A stretch of 64,000 nucleotides of DNA, from the NCBI GenBank assembly GCA_013398275.1, contig VZSE01002737.1:1164481-1228480 (forward strand). Direction: 5' to 3'. The DNA is from Promerops cafer (Eukaryota; Chordata; Aves; Passeriformes; Nectariniidae). The position numbers and the translations under genes are program-made. The notes below the pieces were generated by a model. The model was given only the letters and a program-made list of their open reading frames with translations. It was not told the origin of the DNA and did no database searches. Shown here in pieces: positions 63,292 to 64,000 of the stretch. Every line of letters starts with the position of its first letter. Within the stretch, counting starts at the first letter, position 1.

Positions 63292-63758
63292 AGCCCACCA
63301 GCAGTGCCCGGCTGAGGCACGGAGGCACCGAGTCACACCAGCCCAGAGGCTTTGCCTTGCTGTCTTCGGCCGAGGAGAAGGCAAAGTCCCTCCACGAATT
63401 CTAGCCCTTGCCAGAGTACCAGCCACCAGAGTCACAACCACCAGAGAGATAAAGGGAGAGGAGAGCGGCTGCCGCCGTTTTCCCTCTGTCTCCCGCCATG
63501 GCAGGCGCCATCTTGGGGAAGCCGCCACTCTGCCACTTTGAGTTTCTCTTTGTTCCCCGGGAGTCTGGGAGATTTCAGCAACTTTCTAAAAAACTGGTGC
63601 TCTTACTGTTATTTTTTGCCTGTTGGTATTTTGGTTTTTTTTTAGTAAACTGTTATTTTTCCACTTATATCTCCTCTACTTGTTTTTTATTGGTGGAAAG
63701 GGATTGGTTAGAACTAAGGGGAAGTAACTCATTTTAGAGCGTTCCCCTAAACTGTCTT
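63292..63758 (+). mobile_element. GC-rich retroviral leader or LTR-like sequence with YY1-type site
   Basis: The GC-rich part (63290-63540) contains CGCCATCTTGGGG at about 63506, a YY1-type motif (AAGATGGCG on minus). It passes into a T-rich part 'agtaaactgttatttttccacttatatctcctctacttg' and then 'ggaagtaactcattttagagcgttcccctaaactgtcttaaacc'. I associate the latter wording with repeated passerine ERV sequence. The alternative is a minus-strand promoter, for example of RESF1, because the YY1 motif is in sense on minus. Confidence 0.4.
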
Positions 63759-63759
63759 A

Positions 63760-63910
63760 AACCAAGGCTGGTCAAGCAGGACCTACCTTTCATAAGCTCA
63801 TGCTGGCTGGGCCTAAATCCCTGGTTGTCCTACAGGTGCCATGTGATGTCATTCAAGATTATCTACTCCATGACCTTCCCCAGTACAAAAGGCTGTAACT
63901 GCTATTATAG
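63760..63910 (-). mobile_element. CR1 LINE fragment
   Basis: The plus-strand 'ggctggtcaagcaggacctacctttcataagctcatgctggctggg' and 'ctactccatgaccttccccagtac' are the reverse complement of a CR1 3' region. The copy is diverged and cut near the end of the window. Confidence 0.75.
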
Positions 63911-64000
63911 TGCACAATTTATTAAATTGGTATTTTTAAAACTAGCTTATAATTATCAAGAAGAGATGGGTTTTGGTCACCCACACTCATGACCATGGGC

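Noticed and set aside
1..64000. tRNA, rRNA, CRISPR or microRNA genes
   Set aside because: No cloverleaf with A/B boxes, no spaced direct-repeat array and no long precursor-type hairpin was noticed by eye.

Overview
The window looks like avian nuclear DNA. It carries several CR1 LINE fragments with the bird-type 3' tail (ATTCTATG/CAGAATC-like octamers), old retroviral LTRs, a sparse AT-rich background, and one clear vertebrate gene with spliced structure. There is no prokaryote-like gene packing, and nearly all short open frames are chance frames.

The gene is RESF1 (retroelement silencing factor 1, formerly KIAA1551/C12orf35), on the minus strand at about 44.3-52.8 kb. One giant coding exon (47497-52741) holds about 1748 codons. 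Two small downstream exons with good splice sites (46664-46738 and 45364-45506) supply the C-terminus, giving about 1820 residues. The 3' UTR probably ends at an AATAAA near 44311. A possible non-coding 5' exon lies at 54641-54725. A T7 homopolymer in the last exon may hide a one-base assembly error.

Left of RESF1, 21.3-44.3 kb is intergenic with two CR1 relics (37.7 kb and 39.4 kb). At 20.1-21.3 kb there is a strong CpG island interrupted by a 478-base assembly gap. From the gene order I remember for amniotes (AMN1-RESF1-BICD1), this is most likely the promoter and first exon of BICD1 on the minus strand. The coding part would be lost in the gap, and 1-20 kb would be its first intron. That part holds a CR1 cluster at 14.5-16.1 kb and simple repeats, and no exon I could recognise.

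Right of RESF1, 53.5-63.9 kb is a graveyard of endogenous retroviruses. It has two solo LTRs with recognisable target-site duplications (53545-53987 on plus; 56353-56785 on minus, with an exact 6-bp duplication). It also has a minus-strand 3' LTR with a polypurine tract (58495-59158), a plus-strand reverse-transcriptase relic (about 59866-60099), an LTR-end/primer-binding-site-like junction at 63278-63291, and CR1 pieces at 61.8-62.2 kb and 63.76-63.91 kb. The retroviral debris lies in the 5' flank and probable 5' introns of a gene whose product silences retroviral elements. At least two LTRs lie in sense with the gene. No self-contained unknown coding system was found; the most interesting signal is this LTR-rich 5' region.
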